From the NCBI GenBank assembly GCA_035474375.1, contig DATINJ010000145.1:4387-68386 (forward strand): a DNA stretch of 64,000 nucleotides, in the 5' to 3' direction. Each line of letters starts with the position of its first letter. Within the stretch, counting starts at the first letter, position 1. The notes under the pieces were generated by a model. That model had not been told where the DNA came from. It did not search any database and saw only the letters and a list, made by a program, of their open reading frames with translations. This document shows positions 36,881-45,515 of the stretch, in pieces. A program made the position numbers and the translations under genes. The DNA is from JANNPJ01 sp035474375. Lineage in GTDB: Bacteria > Actinomycetota > Actinomycetes > Actinomycetales > Kineosporiaceae.

Positions 36881-37885
36881 GTGACACCCCCCGTGGTAAG
36901 CGTTGTGATCGCTTGCCGCAACGCGGAAGCAACTCTTGGTGTTCAGCTGTCAGCTCTTAGTCAGCAGGAATGTCCAGTCCCATGGAATGTCGTGATCAGC
37001 GACAACGGTTCAACCGATGAAACCGTGGCAATCGCTCGCAGCTACGCCGACCGACTGCCAGGGCTGGTCGTCGTCGACTCATCGGCGCGGACCGGAGCGG
37101 GTTACGCGCGCAATGTCGGCGCCCGTTCGACCTCGGCTCGGCTGTTGGCGTTCTGCGACGCCGACGACGAAGCAGCCCCCGGTTGGCTTGCCGCGATGGT
37201 CGACGCACTGGGACGGGACGATTTTGTCGCCGGCCGGTTCGATGCGATCAAGCTCAACGATGCCGGAACCATGCGCTCGCGCAGTCTGCAGCAGAGCGAT
37301 GGCCTGCAGGAGTCTCCCTTCGGCCCGGGCTTGCCGCACGCCGGTGGCGGAAATCTCGGGGTCAGCCGCGAAGCGTTTTTCCGCGTCGACGGTTTCGATC
37401 CGGCGGTCGGCTTTCTGGAAGACACCGACCTGTGCTGGCGAATCCAGCTCGCCGGCGTCCCCTTGGTGTTCTGCCCCGATGCCCTGATGCATGTGCGGCT
37501 ACGGTCCTCGCTGCGAACCATGTGGAGCCAGGGCAAGACGTACGGCAAGGCATCCGCGCTCCTGGAGCGTCGTTACCCGACACCGCAGAGCAAGCCTGCA
37601 GCACTCGGTGACCCCGCAACGAAGACCACCACCGGGCCGGTCGACGTCTCCGCGGCGGTGGATCCCGAAGTGGCTCCCCGACCGACGGCGCGCAAGCCCG
37701 GCACCAGCCGGACCGCCACGCTGTTCGCGTTGCTTCGCGAACAGCGCAGCCTCGGCTCCCTGCTGTGGAGCGTGGGCTGGCACGTCGGGCACCGGCAGTG
37801 GCGCCCGACGCTGCAGGAGCAGCAGCCGTCGAAGTCGAACCAATCAGTCAGCACTGGTGAAAATCGAGCCGTGGACGCCGCATAG
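36881..37885 (+). CDS. Glycosyltransferase family 2
   Basis: A 334-aa GT-A enzyme. VSVVIACRNAEATLGVQLSA, NVVISDNGSTDETVAIARSY and LLAFCDADDEAAPGWLAAMV form the donor-binding core with the DxD aspartates in CDADDE. The acceptor region has GGGNLGVSREAFFRVDGFDP and EDTDLCWRIQLAG. The C-terminal about 100 residues contain a Pro/Thr-rich linker (TKTTTGPVDVSAAVDPEVAP) and no membrane helix. GTG at 36881 is preceded by GAGGTGA. Donor and acceptor unknown. Confidence 0.88.
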   Translation: MTPPVVSVVIACRNAEATLGVQLSALSQQECPVPWNVVISDNGSTDETVAIARSYADRLPGLVVVDSSARTGAGYARNVGARSTSARLLAFCDADDEAAPGWLAAMVDALGRDDFVAGRFDAIKLNDAGTMRSRSLQQSDGLQESPFGPGLPHAGGGNLGVSREAFFRVDGFDPAVGFLEDTDLCWRIQLAGVPLVFCPDALMHVRLRSSLRTMWSQGKTYGKASALLERRYPTPQSKPAALGDPATKTTTGPVDVSAAVDPEVAPRPTARKPGTSRTATLFALLREQRSLGSLLWSVGWHVGHRQWRPTLQEQQPSKSNQSVSTGENRAVDAA

Positions 37886-37942
37886 CGACTCCGGGATTCC
37901 AGAAGCCTCTGGGTTTCCAGTGATCTTCGAGCTACCGCACTT

Positions 37943-39079
37943 TCAGCGCTGGAGAAAGTCGAGCAGCGGACGCAGCGTGACGTCCCAGGAGTAGTTCTTC
38001 CGAACCCAGTCCTGGGCCAGCACCGAGGTGTCCCGCGGCGACTCCAGCCGCCGGACCAGGCTGTCGGCGAACACTCGCGGGTCGACCGGCGTCCGGTCCA
38101 GCAATTCTTCCGGGATGTCCTCCAGCCCGGAGGCCCCAACGTCCGTGGAGACGATGTCGATCCCGGCCGCGAGGTACTCCAGGATCTTGATCCGGGAGCC
38201 ACCACCGCTGAGCAGCGGCACGATCCCGAGGACGTGCGCGTCCAGCACGGTGGCCATCACCGGCGGATTGGCCAGCAGGGTGATCCCGTCCGTGGCGCAG
38301 GCCTGGATCACGGCGGGGCCAGGGTTGCGCCCGGCGATGGTCACCGTGGCATCCGGGACCCGCGCCTGGACCATCGGCCAGGCCCGCTCGATGAACCAGA
38401 GGAGCCCGTCGATGTTCGGCTCCCAGTCCAAGGCGCCGGAAAAGACCATGGAGTACGGCGGCCGCTGACCGGTGGGTGCCACCGGGCCGGAGAAGACGCC
38501 GTTGCGACAGACCACCGCACCCTTCCGGACGGCCAGGTGCTGCGCGTCCGCCTCGGTACAGACCATCACCGGGTACCGCTCACCGACGTGTGCCTCGAGC
38601 CGGCGCAACAGGCTGGTTTCGGCCCGCATCGCCACCTTGGCCTTGGTCGAGGTGGCGGCTACCGTCCGCTGTGCCATCAGGTCCGACTCGATGTTGTGCA
38701 TGCTGACCACCAGCCGATCGCACCCGACCGCGATGTCGTCCGCGAGGCCGGCCAGGCAGGTGTGGTCGAGGATCGCCACGTCGTAGTGCCCCGAGGCGCC
38801 CCGCTCCAGGTTGTCCAGCAACCGGGCTCCCGCCGTCCGGACGCCGCTGATCGAGCGATAGCGAGGCATCGTCCGCAGGTCCCGAACCGGGTCAGCGGAA
38901 CCGGTGGTCCGGTACAACTCGACCAGCTGCTCACCCGGTCGCTTGGTAAGGACGGCATCCGGACTGACCACGGTGGTGTCGTAGTACGTGGCGAGCTGAT
39001 CCAGCATCGCCAGGGTCCGAAGCGTCCCACCCGAGGTGGGGGTCGCGGAAAATTCTTTGGTTACCAGGAGACAGCGCAC
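37943..39079 (-). CDS. Glycosyltransferase family 4/1-like (GT-B)
   Basis: A 378-aa GT-B enzyme. The N-terminal acceptor domain opens RCLLVTKEFSATPTSGGTLR; the C-terminal donor domain includes MVFSGALDWEPNIDGLLWFI, DATVTIAGRNPG and the retaining-GT signature region VPLLSGGGSRIKILEYLAAG with the Glu that contacts the donor ribose, then DIVSTDVGASGLEDI. These are the hallmarks of GT4-type transferases. GTG start at 39079. It is convergent with the GT2 gene (57 bp gap). Sugar specificity unknown. Confidence 0.88.
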   Translation of the reverse strand: MRCLLVTKEFSATPTSGGTLRTLAMLDQLATYYDTTVVSPDAVLTKRPGEQLVELYRTTGSADPVRDLRTMPRYRSISGVRTAGARLLDNLERGASGHYDVAILDHTCLAGLADDIAVGCDRLVVSMHNIESDLMAQRTVAATSTKAKVAMRAETSLLRRLEAHVGERYPVMVCTEADAQHLAVRKGAVVCRNGVFSGPVAPTGQRPPYSMVFSGALDWEPNIDGLLWFIERAWPMVQARVPDATVTIAGRNPGPAVIQACATDGITLLANPPVMATVLDAHVLGIVPLLSGGGSRIKILEYLAAGIDIVSTDVGASGLEDIPEELLDRTPVDPRVFADSLVRRLESPRDTSVLAQDWVRKNYSWDVTLRPLLDFLQR

Positions 39080-39302
39080 CCGATGACCCTAACGGCGGGG
39101 CGGCCGCAGACCGGAACGCGGGGCGTGCGGCTCGAGCCCTCGGCCAGATCGAGTCACGACAAATCTCATTTAGGCAACAAAAGAGGCCAAACGACCTGGT
39201 GCGTATCACCGACGGGTTAACAAATTCTCAAATCCACTTCGCGAGGTGATCAAATGGAGCTAAGGTCCGCTCCCGGGACACTCAAGATCGAAGGGCCCTC
39301 AG

Positions 39303-40274
39303 ATGACCGAAAACCCGGCCGTGACGGTCTGTATTCCTACATACAACCGTCGCGAACTCCTGGCCGCCAGCCTGCAGAGCGTGCGGGAGCAGTCGTTGGA
39401 GAACGTCGAGATCATCGTCTCGGACAATGCCTCCACGGACGACACCGGTGACTACGTCAGATCATTGAACGATCCCCGGGTGCGGTACGACCGGCTACCG
39501 GAAAATATCGGACTTTTCGGCAACCTCTCCCGCTGCCTGCAACTGGGCAGCGGGCGTTACCGGGTGATGCTCCCCGATGACGATCTGATGCTGCCGGGCA
39601 ACCTGGCGGCCAAGGTTGCCTTCCTGGATCGGAACCCGAGCGCTGGGTTGGTCCATTCGGCGTTCCGGTACCTCGATCAGAACGCCCAGCCGGTCGGTCC
39701 GGCCCAGCACTGGTCCCGGCTGTCCGAGGACACCTTAGAACCCGGTGATTCATTCATCCGTCGGTCGCTGGCCCTCGGCGGAATCGTCTGCGTTTCGTCG
39801 GTGATGCTGCGCAGCGCACTGGTCGCGCAGGAGAAGTTCGACGCGGATGACGGCCCCTACGCCGACATCGCCCTCTGGTTGCGGGTGGCGGCCCGCTCCG
39901 ACGTCGGTTTCCTGATGGCTCCGCTGTCCGGCTACCTGGTCCACGCCTCCTCGGCCAGCTCAGGGTTCTCCCTGGTCGAGGTCACGGACGGGCGGCACAC
40001 CATGACCGAGAGTCACGCGGACGCGACACTGCAGGCACATGGGCGGTTCGTGCAGCGCGCCGATTTAAGTCCGGAACTGCGCATCGAGTTGGCGAAGGTG
40101 GTCGCCGACTCGGACCGCCGGATGCGCTGGACGATCCGAGCAAACCGAATGTTCGCCCCGAGCACCCTGGCGACGATGAAGAAGGCCATCGGCTGGGGCC
40201 AGGGCAGCCTGGCGCACAAGATGCTCAGCCTGGACGGCACGCAGCCGATCTCGACCCCGCCGACAGCAACCTGA
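39303..40274 (+). CDS. Glycosyltransferase family 2
   Basis: A 323-aa GT-A enzyme. VTVCIPTYNRRELLAASLQS, IIVSDNASTDDTGDYVRSL and YRVMLPDDDLMLPGNLAAKV supply the nucleotide-sugar and metal sites (DDD). The C-terminal half (SSVMLRSALVAQEKFDADDG, ALWLRVAARSDVGFLMAPLS) resembles enzymes that extend capsule or O-antigen units. No membrane segment. It is followed by the GMC oxidoreductase gene after 16 bp, so the two are probably co-transcribed. Confidence 0.88.
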   Translation: MTENPAVTVCIPTYNRRELLAASLQSVREQSLENVEIIVSDNASTDDTGDYVRSLNDPRVRYDRLPENIGLFGNLSRCLQLGSGRYRVMLPDDDLMLPGNLAAKVAFLDRNPSAGLVHSAFRYLDQNAQPVGPAQHWSRLSEDTLEPGDSFIRRSLALGGIVCVSSVMLRSALVAQEKFDADDGPYADIALWLRVAARSDVGFLMAPLSGYLVHASSASSGFSLVEVTDGRHTMTESHADATLQAHGRFVQRADLSPELRIELAKVVADSDRRMRWTIRANRMFAPSTLATMKKAIGWGQGSLAHKMLSLDGTQPISTPPTAT

Positions 40275-40290
40275 AGGGCACGAAGTAACC

Positions 40291-41937
40291 ATGGGCGAGG
40301 AGACCTTGGCCGACGTCTGTGTGGTCGGCGCCGGTCCCGCCGGGCTGAGCCTGGCGGTTGCATTGGCGTTCGCCGGGATTCGGGTCGTGCTGGTGGAGGG
40401 TGGTACCGCCGGAACCGCCCGGATCCTGGACGACGTCCGGGCGGAAGGCGAAGAAGCTTACCCGCAGAGTCATGTCTCGCAGACTCGCGCCAATGGCCTC
40501 GGCGGCACCTCCGGGCTCTGGAGTTACCGGATGGCGAACCTGGATCACGATCCCGACGCCGGCGGACGTGGCTGCCGATACGCGCCCCTGGACCCGATCG
40601 ACTTCGAAGCCCGTCCGGAGATTCCGCATTCCGGTTGGCCGCTGACCCGCGCCGATCTCGACCCCTGGTACGTCCAAGCGCAGGAAGCCTGTGGGCTCGG
40701 CCGGTTTGACTACACCCCGGCCGGCTGGAGCACCCCACAGGCACAACCGCTGCCCCTCGACCCGGACTTGGTCGAGACCCAGATGTTCCAGTTCGCACCG
40801 GCCACGGTCTGGGCCGACGACGCCGTCGCGACACTTCGCGCCAGCGACGGAGTACAGATCCTGACCGACACCAACGTGACCGAACTGGAGACCGACGCCG
40901 CCGGCACTCGGGTGACGGCCGTGCATTGGCAGCGGACCGGCGGCACTACCGGCACGGTCCGCGCTCGATGCACCGTGCTGGCGGCCGGTGGGATCGAGAA
41001 TTCCCGGCTGCTCCTGCTGTCGGACCGGACAGTGCGTGGCGGGTTGGGGAACGGCACGGATCAGGTCGGCCGGTACTGGATGGAGCACCCACTGGTCCGC
41101 GGCGGGCTGCTGGTCGCGCCGCAATCGGCCGGGCTCGCCGGCCGGCTCCGGCTGTACGACGCGTTCTGGCAGGACGGCAGCAAGGTGATGGCCAAGCTCT
41201 CGGTGAACCCGGAGCGGATGCGCAAGGAAGGGCTGCTGTCGACCAGCGCCCTGCTGAACCCTCGCGATGAGATCCTGGCCAGTTCTGCCTTCCAGGCGTA
41301 CACCGCTGTTCGCAGCCCGTCCGGCAAGGCCGCCTCGCTGGCGGCCAAGGCCCGGCTCGGGGCCAAGATCGCGGCCGGGGCAGCCGACCTGTTGACCGCC
41401 CGTAAGGCGATGGGCGATCAAGTGAACCTCGACCTGAACGGCTGGTCCGCCCGTCCGGACGCCTCGCGCTTCCGGGTCTTCGAGGTGGTCCACCAGACCG
41501 AGCAGTCGCCCGATCCGGACAACCGGGTGACGCTGAGCTCCGAGACCGACCGTTTCAACCGGCGGATCCCGACCCTCACCTGGCGCTGGACGACGGCGGA
41601 TCAGGATCGGATCGCGCGTTCCCGAGACCTGTACGCGGAGAGTTTCGCCGACGCCGGCCTGGGCGAGATGATCCAGAAGGACTGGGATCAGGGCCGACCG
41701 CGGCTGCTCGGCGGCAACCATCACCACATCGGCGGCACCCGGATGTCGAGCGACCCCTCGACCGGGGTGGTAGACACCGACGCGAAGGTGCACGGGGTAG
41801 CCAACTTGTTCATTGCCGGCAGTTCGGTCTTTCCCAGCGGCGGCTCGGTAAACCCCACCCTGACCATCGTGGCGCTCAGCCTCCGGCTGGCAGCCCACGT
41901 GAAGCAGGTGCTGCCCCTGCTTCCAAATCACGCTTAG
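40291..41937 (+). CDS. GMC-family FAD-dependent oxidoreductase
   Basis: A 548-aa glucose-methanol-choline oxidoreductase. The FAD fold is DVCVVGAGPAGLSLAVALAF near residue 8, a GLGGTSGLWSYRM segment contacts the flavin, and a conserved CTVLAAGGIENSRLLL follows. The C-terminal substrate domain ends with GNHHHIGGTRMSSDPSTG, NLFIAGSSVFPSGGSVNPTL, with the catalytic His region of the family. It oxidises an alcohol, possibly a sugar hydroxyl. Coupling to a glycosyltransferase gene suggests it modifies a precursor or glycan; this is inference. Confidence 0.85.
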   Translation: MGEETLADVCVVGAGPAGLSLAVALAFAGIRVVLVEGGTAGTARILDDVRAEGEEAYPQSHVSQTRANGLGGTSGLWSYRMANLDHDPDAGGRGCRYAPLDPIDFEARPEIPHSGWPLTRADLDPWYVQAQEACGLGRFDYTPAGWSTPQAQPLPLDPDLVETQMFQFAPATVWADDAVATLRASDGVQILTDTNVTELETDAAGTRVTAVHWQRTGGTTGTVRARCTVLAAGGIENSRLLLLSDRTVRGGLGNGTDQVGRYWMEHPLVRGGLLVAPQSAGLAGRLRLYDAFWQDGSKVMAKLSVNPERMRKEGLLSTSALLNPRDEILASSAFQAYTAVRSPSGKAASLAAKARLGAKIAAGAADLLTARKAMGDQVNLDLNGWSARPDASRFRVFEVVHQTEQSPDPDNRVTLSSETDRFNRRIPTLTWRWTTADQDRIARSRDLYAESFADAGLGEMIQKDWDQGRPRLLGGNHHHIGGTRMSSDPSTGVVDTDAKVHGVANLFIAGSSVFPSGGSVNPTLTIVALSLRLAAHVKQVLPLLPNHA

Positions 41938-42309
41938 GGCTCGCCCCAAAGTGTTAGGGCTTTTCGGGCACGTCGGACATGTGTGGTGGGCGCCGACATC
42001 CCGCCACGTCAGTCGAAAATGGCTACACCTCGGCGCCTTCCTCGTGAGCGTCTTGATCAGTGGCTCCTTGGTACTGCTATCCCAGTACCAAGGAGCCGCT
42101 GATCAAGACGCCGTCAGCACACCCTGACCGTGGTCAGACACGCCGCGCGTCGCTAGCGCGATGGTCATGAACGAGTGCCGGGAGCGGAAGGGACTGCGTT
42201 TTCCGCATCGACGATCGTGAGTGTTAGCACCGTGGACTGGTAAAGAAACCTGCACTGTGGACGGCGTTGCGGCAGGGTCACCGGCCATCCCGCTGCCAGC
42301 CTCAATGGG
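41938..42309. other. Intergenic region with very long hairpin
   Basis: 372 bp between the GMC oxidoreductase and YkuD genes, both plus strand. It holds a 29-bp-arm inverted repeat (listed separately) at 42048-42111. The remainder (42112-42309) shows no convincing ORF; promoter elements for the cell-wall genes probably lie there but I cannot place them. Confidence 0.6.
42048..42111. repeat. 29-bp inverted repeat with 6-nt loop
   Basis: Left arm 42048-42076 starts GCGTCTTGATCAG and ends CTTGGTACTG; right arm 42083-42111 is its reverse complement with one difference, 42061 T against 42098 G. That pair is a U-G wobble in plus-strand RNA, so the RNA stem is continuous over 29 pairs with loop CTATCC. 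It begins 110 bp after the GMC stop; no T-run follows, so it is more than a simple rho-independent terminator. Confidence 0.85.
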
Positions 42310-43137
42310 ATGGATCTTCGGGCAGCGGCGCTGGTGGTCCTTGTGCTGTCGACCGGCTCCGCAAACCAGTACTCCGGCCAGCCCGAGGTCGCCCGGGTCG
42401 GCGATGACCGGCAGCCGTTGATCTCGGCGGCGGTTCCGCGGGCGACGGTTTCGCGGCCGGCCTGGCCGGATCCCGATGTTCGCGCCGGCCTCGGACCTAC
42501 CTGGCGAATCGGCATCCAGGCTCGTCGTCCGCTGGTCCGCCCGCACGGGCCAGGATGCCCGATCGCCAAGGCGGTACTAGCTGCGCTCGATCACCGGCGG
42601 GCAGACCAGGTGTTGCTGGTTCGGGCCAGCGGAACCCGGGCGCAGGTGGTTGGCTGTGAACGAGCGGGCGGCGGATTCCTGCGGACCCTTGGTCCTTTCG
42701 CCGGCCGGGTCGGGCGAAACGGCGTCGCCCCGCGCGGTGAAAAGCGCGAGGGCGATGGTCGAACCCCGGCCGGGATCTTTGACCTCCGGTCCGGTTTCGG
42801 GACGGCGAAGAATCCGGGCTTGCCGGATTCGTTCGGTTGGTTCAAGACCCGGCGCGCCGACGTCTGGGTCGACGACTCGAAGTCCGGGCTGTACAACACC
42901 CACCAGGTCAGCCCGGCCGAGGGTCGCTGGCAGCGAGCCGAGAAGCTCAGGATCAGGCCGTACCGAACGGCTCAGGTGATTGACTACAACCGGGCCCGCA
43001 CCCCTGGTCGGGGTAGCGCCATCTTTCTGCATCTCGACACTGGCCGACCGACCGCCGGTTGCGTCTCGCTCCGGGTCAGACCCTTGAGGGCGGTGATGCG
43101 ATGGGAACGAGCGGGCGCCGTGATCGCCATCTCGTAG
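42310..43137 (+). CDS. YkuD-type L,D-transpeptidase-like protein
   Basis: A 275-aa protein with a short hydrophobic N-terminus (LRAAALVVLVLSTGSA) that may be a signal peptide. The catalytic signature is IFLHLDTGRPTAGCVSLR near residue 245: the His, the spacing and the SH nucleophile Cys match YkuD enzymes, which form 3-3 crosslinks in peptidoglycan. KREGDGRTPAGIFDLRSGFG is the usual preceding strand. Overlaps the following M15 peptidase gene by 37 bp, so both are probably translated together. Confidence 0.82.
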   Translation: MDLRAAALVVLVLSTGSANQYSGQPEVARVGDDRQPLISAAVPRATVSRPAWPDPDVRAGLGPTWRIGIQARRPLVRPHGPGCPIAKAVLAALDHRRADQVLLVRASGTRAQVVGCERAGGGFLRTLGPFAGRVGRNGVAPRGEKREGDGRTPAGIFDLRSGFGTAKNPGLPDSFGWFKTRRADVWVDDSKSGLYNTHQVSPAEGRWQRAEKLRIRPYRTAQVIDYNRARTPGRGSAIFLHLDTGRPTAGCVSLRVRPLRAVMRWERAGAVIAIS

Positions 43138-43907
43138 GGTGGCTGAGCGGTCTGTGCCTGATCGCTCTTCCGCTGGTCGGCTGCAGTTCAACGGCCGATC
43201 CGAAGCTCCGCCCGGCGACCACGATCACGTCTGCCCAAACGGCCACCCCGGGCGCCGTCACGTCAACCGCGGCGCAGCCCTCGCTCGAACCAACCGTGTC
43301 CCCCGAACCAACCGTGTCCCCCGAAGCAACTGTGTCCCCCGAACCGATCGTGGACTTCGAATGGCGGGTACGTAAGGTCTCGGCGCGGAGCCTCGGTCCG
43401 TCCTGGCGCCGTGGCTGCCCGGTTCCGGTGTCCGACCTGAGGTCGGTGTCCGTCCGGTTCTGGGGCTTCGACCACGCGCCGCACACCGGCGTCCTGATCC
43501 TGAATCGCGACGTCGTCAAACGGACTCGTCGGGTCTTCGCCACGATGTTCGAGCGGAAGTTTCCGCTGCGCCAGGTCCGGCCGGTGAGCGAGTTCAAGGC
43601 CGACGACGACCTCTCCATGGCCGCGGACAACACCTCGGCCTTCAACTGCCGAAAGGCCGTCGCCGCCGGACCCGCGAGTTGGTCCCGGCACGCCTACGGC
43701 CGGGCCATCGACGTCAACCCGGTCGAGAATCCCTACCTCTTCGGCAAGCGGGTGCTGCCCCCAGCGGGCCGGAAGTTCGCCGACCGAAGCCACGCCCGGC
43801 GCGGACTGATCCGGCGCGCAGACCCGATCCATCGGGCGTTCCTCGACGCCGGTTACCGCTGGGGTGGCGATTTCTCGAATCCGGACTATCAGCATTTCGA
43901 CCGCTGA
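43101..43907 (+). CDS. M15-family D-alanyl-D-alanine carboxypeptidase lipoprotein
   Basis: A 268-aa exported protein. A lipobox LIALPLVGC sits near residue 28, followed by a Thr/Pro-rich linker containing three EPTVSP-like units. The peptidase domain shows HAYGRAIDVNP with the zinc His and Asp and DYQHFDR with the second His, the layout of M15C carboxypeptidases that trim stem peptides. The ATG at 43101 is favoured over one at 43059. Overlap with the L,D-transpeptidase gene suggests coordinated peptidoglycan remodelling. Confidence 0.83.
   Translation: MGTSGRRDRHLVGWLSGLCLIALPLVGCSSTADPKLRPATTITSAQTATPGAVTSTAAQPSLEPTVSPEPTVSPEATVSPEPIVDFEWRVRKVSARSLGPSWRRGCPVPVSDLRSVSVRFWGFDHAPHTGVLILNRDVVKRTRRVFATMFERKFPLRQVRPVSEFKADDDLSMAADNTSAFNCRKAVAAGPASWSRHAYGRAIDVNPVENPYLFGKRVLPPAGRKFADRSHARRGLIRRADPIHRAFLDAGYRWGGDFSNPDYQHFDR
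43287..43340 (+). repeat. 18-bp tandem repeat (three copies) in linker
   Basis: GAACCAACCGTGTCCCCC is present twice exactly (43287-43304, 43305-43322) and once with two differences (43323-43340), followed by a decayed copy. It encodes EPTVSP units that tether the peptidase domain. Copy number can vary in frame. Confidence 0.85.
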
Positions 43908-44041
43908 ACGCCAACCGGATCACCGACGGATAGAGACGTGACTCAGCTGACCCCGCGATCGGGATGGCAGGTGGAATCGAGCCTGTTACATGCTGATGGG
44001 ACGATAGAGGTCGGCCCGCACTTTTTCCACGGGAGTGACGA

Positions 44042-45433
44042 ATGACTCAGAACCTGCCGAGATCTGATGGCCACGATGGGGCACACCGCGTTGTCGTCAT
44101 CGGAACCGGATTCGGCGGCTTGTTCGCGACCCGAAAGCTACGCAAGGCCCCAGTAGATCTCACGATGATCGGCAGCACCTCTCACCACCTCTTCCAGCCG
44201 CTGCTCTACCAGGTGGCCACCGGCGTGCTTTCGCAGGGCGAGATCGCCCCCGCCACCCGCGAGATCCTTCGTCGGCAGCGCAACGCCCGGGTCGTCTTGG
44301 GCGAGGTCACCGACATCGACGTGGCGGCCCGGACGGTCACCTCACGCAACGCCGTCGGCGAGGCCGTGACGCCGTACGACAGCTTGATCGTCGCGGCCGG
44401 CGCCGGGCAGTCCTACTTCGGCAACGACCACTTCGCCGAGTTCGCCCCCGGGATGAAAAGCATCGACGACGCCCTGGAACTACGCGGGCGGATTTTCGGT
44501 GCCTTCGAGATCGCCGAGCTGATCACTGACCCGGCCGAGGTCGAGGAGTGGCTGACCTTCGTCGTCGTCGGCGCCGGTCCGACCGGGGTCGAAATGGCCG
44601 GTCAGATCGCCGAGTTGGCGCACAGCACGCTGCGTCGTGACTTCCGGAACATCGATCCGACCCGGGCTCGGATTCTGCTTCTCGACGCCGCCCCGGCAGT
44701 GCTCGGTTCGTTCGGTGATCGGCTGTCGGCGAAGGCGAAGAAACAGCTGGAACACATCGGCGTCGAGGTCCAGTTGAATGTCAAGGTGGTCGGGGTGGAT
44801 TCCTCCGGGGTCGACGTCGTCGATCCGGACGGCACGCCCCGACGGATCGCCTCCCGGACCAAGGTCTGGGCAGCTGGCGTGTCCGCCTCTGGGTTGGGCC
44901 GGACGCTGGCCGAGCAGACCGGCGCCGAACTGGACCGGGCCGGCCGCGTGAAGGTGCTGCCGGACACCACCCTGCCGGGCCACCCGGAGATCTTCGTGAT
45001 CGGCGACATGATGGCGTTGGACGGACTGCCCGGAGTCGCCCAGGTGGCGATGCAGCAGGGCAAGTACGCCGCCAAGACCATCATTCACCGGCTGAAGGGC
45101 GAGGGTGCCCTCCCGCCCTTCCGCTACCGGGACAAGGGCAGCATGGCCACCGTGTCGCGGTTCCACGCCGTCGCCAGTGTCGGGTCGCGCGTCCGGCTGG
45201 CCGGGTTCATCGCCTGGCTGATGTGGCTGGCGGTGCACATTGTCTACCTGATCGGCTTCAAGAACCGGGTGACGACGCTGATGCACTGGGCGGTCACGTT
45301 CATCGGTCGGGGCCGGTCCGAGCGGGTAGCCACCGAGCAGCAGGTGTTTGCCCGGATGGCCCTGGCTCGGGAGAAAACCGCGACCGATGCCGCCGAAGAG
45401 GCCAACATCGACACGAAGACCTCGGTCGCCTAA
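44042..45433 (+). CDS. ndh: Type II NADH dehydrogenase (NDH-2)
   Basis: A 463-aa membrane-associated flavoprotein that passes electrons from NADH to menaquinone without proton pumping. VVVIGTGFGGLFATRKLRK is the FAD fold; FQPLLYQVATGVLSQGEIAP is the NDH-2 quinone-side signature; VVVGAGPTGVEMAGQIAEL binds NADH; and EIFVIGDMMALDGLPGVAQ is the second FAD motif. The C-terminus carries the amphipathic/hydrophobic membrane anchor AWLMWLAVHIVYLIGFKNRV as in mycobacterial Ndh. GGGAGTG precedes the ATG. Confidence 0.93.
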   Translation: MTQNLPRSDGHDGAHRVVVIGTGFGGLFATRKLRKAPVDLTMIGSTSHHLFQPLLYQVATGVLSQGEIAPATREILRRQRNARVVLGEVTDIDVAARTVTSRNAVGEAVTPYDSLIVAAGAGQSYFGNDHFAEFAPGMKSIDDALELRGRIFGAFEIAELITDPAEVEEWLTFVVVGAGPTGVEMAGQIAELAHSTLRRDFRNIDPTRARILLLDAAPAVLGSFGDRLSAKAKKQLEHIGVEVQLNVKVVGVDSSGVDVVDPDGTPRRIASRTKVWAAGVSASGLGRTLAEQTGAELDRAGRVKVLPDTTLPGHPEIFVIGDMMALDGLPGVAQVAMQQGKYAAKTIIHRLKGEGALPPFRYRDKGSMATVSRFHAVASVGSRVRLAGFIAWLMWLAVHIVYLIGFKNRVTTLMHWAVTFIGRGRSERVATEQQVFARMALAREKTATDAAEEANIDTKTSVA

Positions 45434-45515
45434 CTCCTGCAGTGACTCCAGGCACGACGGAATAGAGCACCGCTTCCGGGTGCCACCGATTGAGAGGCTC
45501 CTCTAAGGTCTACTC

